Source: SpSt-333 sp964371615 (GTDB lineage: Bacteria > Bacteroidota > Ignavibacteria > UBA10030 > UBA8401). From it: a stretch of 64,000 nt of DNA. Below the pieces are notes generated by a model. That model did not search any database and had not been told where the DNA came from. It worked only from the letters and a program-made list of their open reading frames with translations. Where the stretch lies: NCBI GenBank assembly GCA_964371615.1, contig CAYJMS010000004.1, positions 62,001 to 126,000 of the forward strand, written 5' to 3'. Every line of letters starts with the position of its first letter. Position 1 is the first letter of the stretch. The position numbers were made by a program, and so were the translations under genes. This document shows positions 62,198 to 64,000 of the stretch, in pieces.

Positions 62198-63589
62198 TTA
62201 GAGGGGAAAGACAAAACTGACTTTCGGTGTGATGCGTTTTTGCGGTTTGTATCCGCTGATGTTGCCGTTCTGGTCTTTTTCCGGTGCAAAGGTCCACGTA
62301 TACAACGTGGAGACAATCATAAACGGATACGGTTTATAACCGATTTCCGCATAAAGCAGCGAACGTTCGTCGAGCGTGAAGACATCTTTATTGTCACGAA
62401 TATATTTTTTGTCGTATCCGGCGCTCAGGTGCACCAGCGGGATTTTTTGACCGGTGTTTGTGCCGAGGTGCAGAATGCCGCTTTGAGAATCTTTATCGAG
62501 GCGCTGATACATTCCATTGACCTGAATAGTGCCAAGAATATCGATCAATAAACTGCCGAAGTAGCCTGGACCCGGGGATTGTGTGTTGGCAAGCAATTGC
62601 GCCTTTGAGGAGAATGTTTGCACGACATTATTCGTATCGATGGTCACCGAATAACGGTCGAGTTCGTAGAAAGAATCAAAGTACGACGGGATGTATTGGT
62701 CGGTCTGTGCAAAACGCCGCTCGAATTTCGTGAAGATCTTGATCAAACCCATACCGGAAAAATTCGTTTCCAAGCCGACCGACATACCGCTTCCGTAACT
62801 GAGTATCTTTGCAAAATCGTAATACAGCGTCATATCAATGACGGGCATGCGGAGCAGCGGCAGTCCCAAATCAAAACCGATAATATTCATTGTTCCGCTG
62901 TTTAATTTTCCACTGTACGGAATGGGGGTTAAGGATATCGTTCCCGGCGGCAGTGCACCAGGATAAGATGTATCGGCGGCATCACTGCGAATATCGGTAA
63001 CGTATGTCGCCCCCACCTCGAGATTGCTGATAATCGGGATGGCGTTGGCTTTGGTGAATTGCAACGGCCGTACATATCCCCTCATCCCAAGCACACTGGC
63101 AGCAACGATGTCTCCGTAGACCGTTTCGACTCCCCATTTGCCGAAGTCAACGTCGAGTTCAGAGCCAATCTTTCGCTCGTCAACACTCGGGCTATTCTTG
63201 TAATTATAGAGTATTGATCCATGTCCCAGTCGAGCGTAATCCAACGCGCCAAGACGGATGTAGAATTCGTCTCCCTTGCTTCCGTATCGCAGATACCGGA
63301 TGATTCTGAGGTAATCGTACGTTTCATCGAAATCCTCTTTGCGGATCTTCTGATCTTTGCTGCTGACATGCAGGTTCAGATTGAGACCCACACCGAATTT
63401 TCCGAACGCAAGTTCCGGAGCGATATTAACCAGATAATATGCTTCGCCGTCGATCCATGTCATGCCGAGGCCGCCGGTCATGACACCGCTCGTACCGCCT
63501 CCCTTGGCGGCTGCCCGAGACGGCGCTTTTTGTGCATACGACAGTGATATGATTGAAAATACGAGTAATGGTAACAGGTATTTTTTCAT
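62198..63589 (-). CDS. Outer-membrane beta-barrel protein of unknown function
   Basis: 463 residues with a signal peptide (MKKYLLPLLVFSIISLSYAQ) and alternating hydrophobic/polar strands rich in aromatic ends (YLRIIRYLRYGSKGDEFYIRLGAL, FEIGYKPYPFMIVSTLYTW-type), finishing with ...KVSFVFPL, whose terminal aromatic is usual for barrels. Gly-rich GGGTSGVMTGGLGMT near the N-terminus. Two bp upstream of the SpmB-like gene stop, so co-transcribed. Confidence 0.78.
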   Translation of the reverse strand: MKKYLLPLLVFSIISLSYAQKAPSRAAAKGGGTSGVMTGGLGMTWIDGEAYYLVNIAPELAFGKFGVGLNLNLHVSSKDQKIRKEDFDETYDYLRIIRYLRYGSKGDEFYIRLGALDYARLGHGSILYNYKNSPSVDERKIGSELDVDFGKWGVETVYGDIVAASVLGMRGYVRPLQFTKANAIPIISNLEVGATYVTDIRSDAADTSYPGALPPGTISLTPIPYSGKLNSGTMNIIGFDLGLPLLRMPVIDMTLYYDFAKILSYGSGMSVGLETNFSGMGLIKIFTKFERRFAQTDQYIPSYFDSFYELDRYSVTIDTNNVVQTFSSKAQLLANTQSPGPGYFGSLLIDILGTIQVNGMYQRLDKDSQSGILHLGTNTGQKIPLVHLSAGYDKKYIRDNKDVFTLDERSLLYAEIGYKPYPFMIVSTLYTWTFAPEKDQNGNISGYKPQKRITPKVSFVFPL

Positions 63590-63591
63590 GG

Positions 63592-64000
63592 TTATAGTCC
63601 GAATAATATTCTGACGATAAATACGGCACCGAGCATACCGGCGAAATCGGCAATTAAACCTGCCGGCAACGCATGCCGCGTGCTTTTGATATTTACCGAT
63701 CCGAAATAGACGGCAAGAACGTAAAACGTCGTTTCTGTGCTGCCATACATGGTTGAAGCGAGGACTCCGATAAATGAATCCGGCCCGTGGGTTTTCATCA
63801 ATTCGGTCATCAATCCCATAGCCCCGCTGCCGGAGAGAGGACGCAAGAATGCCATCGGAAGAACTTCGCCCGGCATGCCGATGAGATTGGTGACGGGTGA
63901 CAGAATGGCGACCAGCACATCCATAGCCCCGCTGGCACGGAAGATGCCGATGGCGACCAGCATGGCGACGAGGTATGGAATGATCTTCACCGCGACGCCG
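63592..64000 (-). CDS. SpmB/nucleoside-recognition-domain membrane protein, 5' end outside the window
   Basis: The visible 136 C-terminal codons encode membrane helices with PMAFLRPLSGSGAMGLM and GPDSFIGVLASTMYGSTETTFYVLAVYFGSV, the signature of spore maturation protein B. In non-sporulating FCB bacteria SpmA and SpmB are often fused; the frame stays open to base 64000, so the real start is further on. GTG 63990 is in frame but lies inside the domain. The role is probably transport or envelope-related. Confidence 0.88.
   Translation of the reverse strand, partial: GVAVKIIPYLVAMLVAIGIFRASGAMDVLVAILSPVTNLIGMPGEVLPMAFLRPLSGSGAMGLMTELMKTHGPDSFIGVLASTMYGSTETTFYVLAVYFGSVNIKSTRHALPAGLIADFAGMLGAVFIVRILFGL

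Overview
The window is a chromosomal piece of a Gram-negative bacterium of the FCB superphylum, most likely Ignavibacteria-like (Ignavibacteriota/Kapabacteria/Bacteroidota neighbourhood). The evidence is three complete secreted proteins ending in an 'NYPNPFNP'-type C-terminal domain, the sorting signal of type IX secretion, together with DUF4954, a TPR-CHAT protein, a sigma/anti-sigma pair and very large multi-PAS kinases. This is inferred from protein character; no rRNA is present.

Layout. 1-6.6 kb is an accessory, AT-rich region read on the minus strand. It is organised like an integron cassette array: each gene or gene pair is followed within a few bases by a long imperfect palindrome bounded by integron-like core boxes (RYYYAAC / GTTRRRY or near matches). 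It carries the 5' part of a BNR/Asp-box propeller protein, an IS3-family element with an exemplary -1 frameshift signal, a two-gene Pycsar-type defence cassette (nucleotidyl cyclase plus membrane effector), a secreted propeller protein and a lipoprotein. 6.9-13.7 kb is a translationally coupled signalling operon (nine-PAS histidine kinase, response regulator, hybrid kinase), flanked by two copies of a 97-bp repeat holding the same HTH remnant. 14-15.4 kb is gene debris (GHKL ATPase and HTH fragments) next to tRNA-Glu. 15.8-20.1 kb holds housekeeping genes: glutathione peroxidase, ahcY, metK and a sugar nucleotidyltransferase.

20.3-26.3 kb is an unusual regulatory island: HNH nuclease, sigma factor, membrane-anchored zinc anti-sigma factor, an exported TPR-CHAT protease of 1075 aa and a 49-aa peptide gene read divergently from it. 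The HNH and peptide genes share a near-identical 53-55 bp upstream element. The set resembles the protease/sigma arm of type III-E CRISPR (Csx29/Csx30/RpoE) but without CRISPR. 26.4 kb is surE. 27.4-32.9 kb is a second defence array on the plus strand: a cyclase with coiled coil, a SEC-C/HEPN-like protein, an AbiC-like membrane protein, and mobile mystery proteins A and B (HTH plus Fic) behind an operator palindrome. 33.2-33.6 kb has an intact initiator tRNA and, beside it, a second copy blown apart by GC-rich palindromes.

34-64 kb is mostly metabolism: acpS, nagB, a DRE-TIM metallolyase, two carrier proteins, DUF4954 and an NDP-forming acyl-CoA ligase, then comF, uvrB, a short-chain dehydrogenase, secreted T9SS proteins, transporters (TSUP, DAACS, MFS, OPT), peptidases (M29-like, pepD), proline dehydrogenase, an outer-membrane protein and the end of an SpmB-like gene. 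Intergenic regions are rich in dispersed palindromes, several of which serve as terminators.
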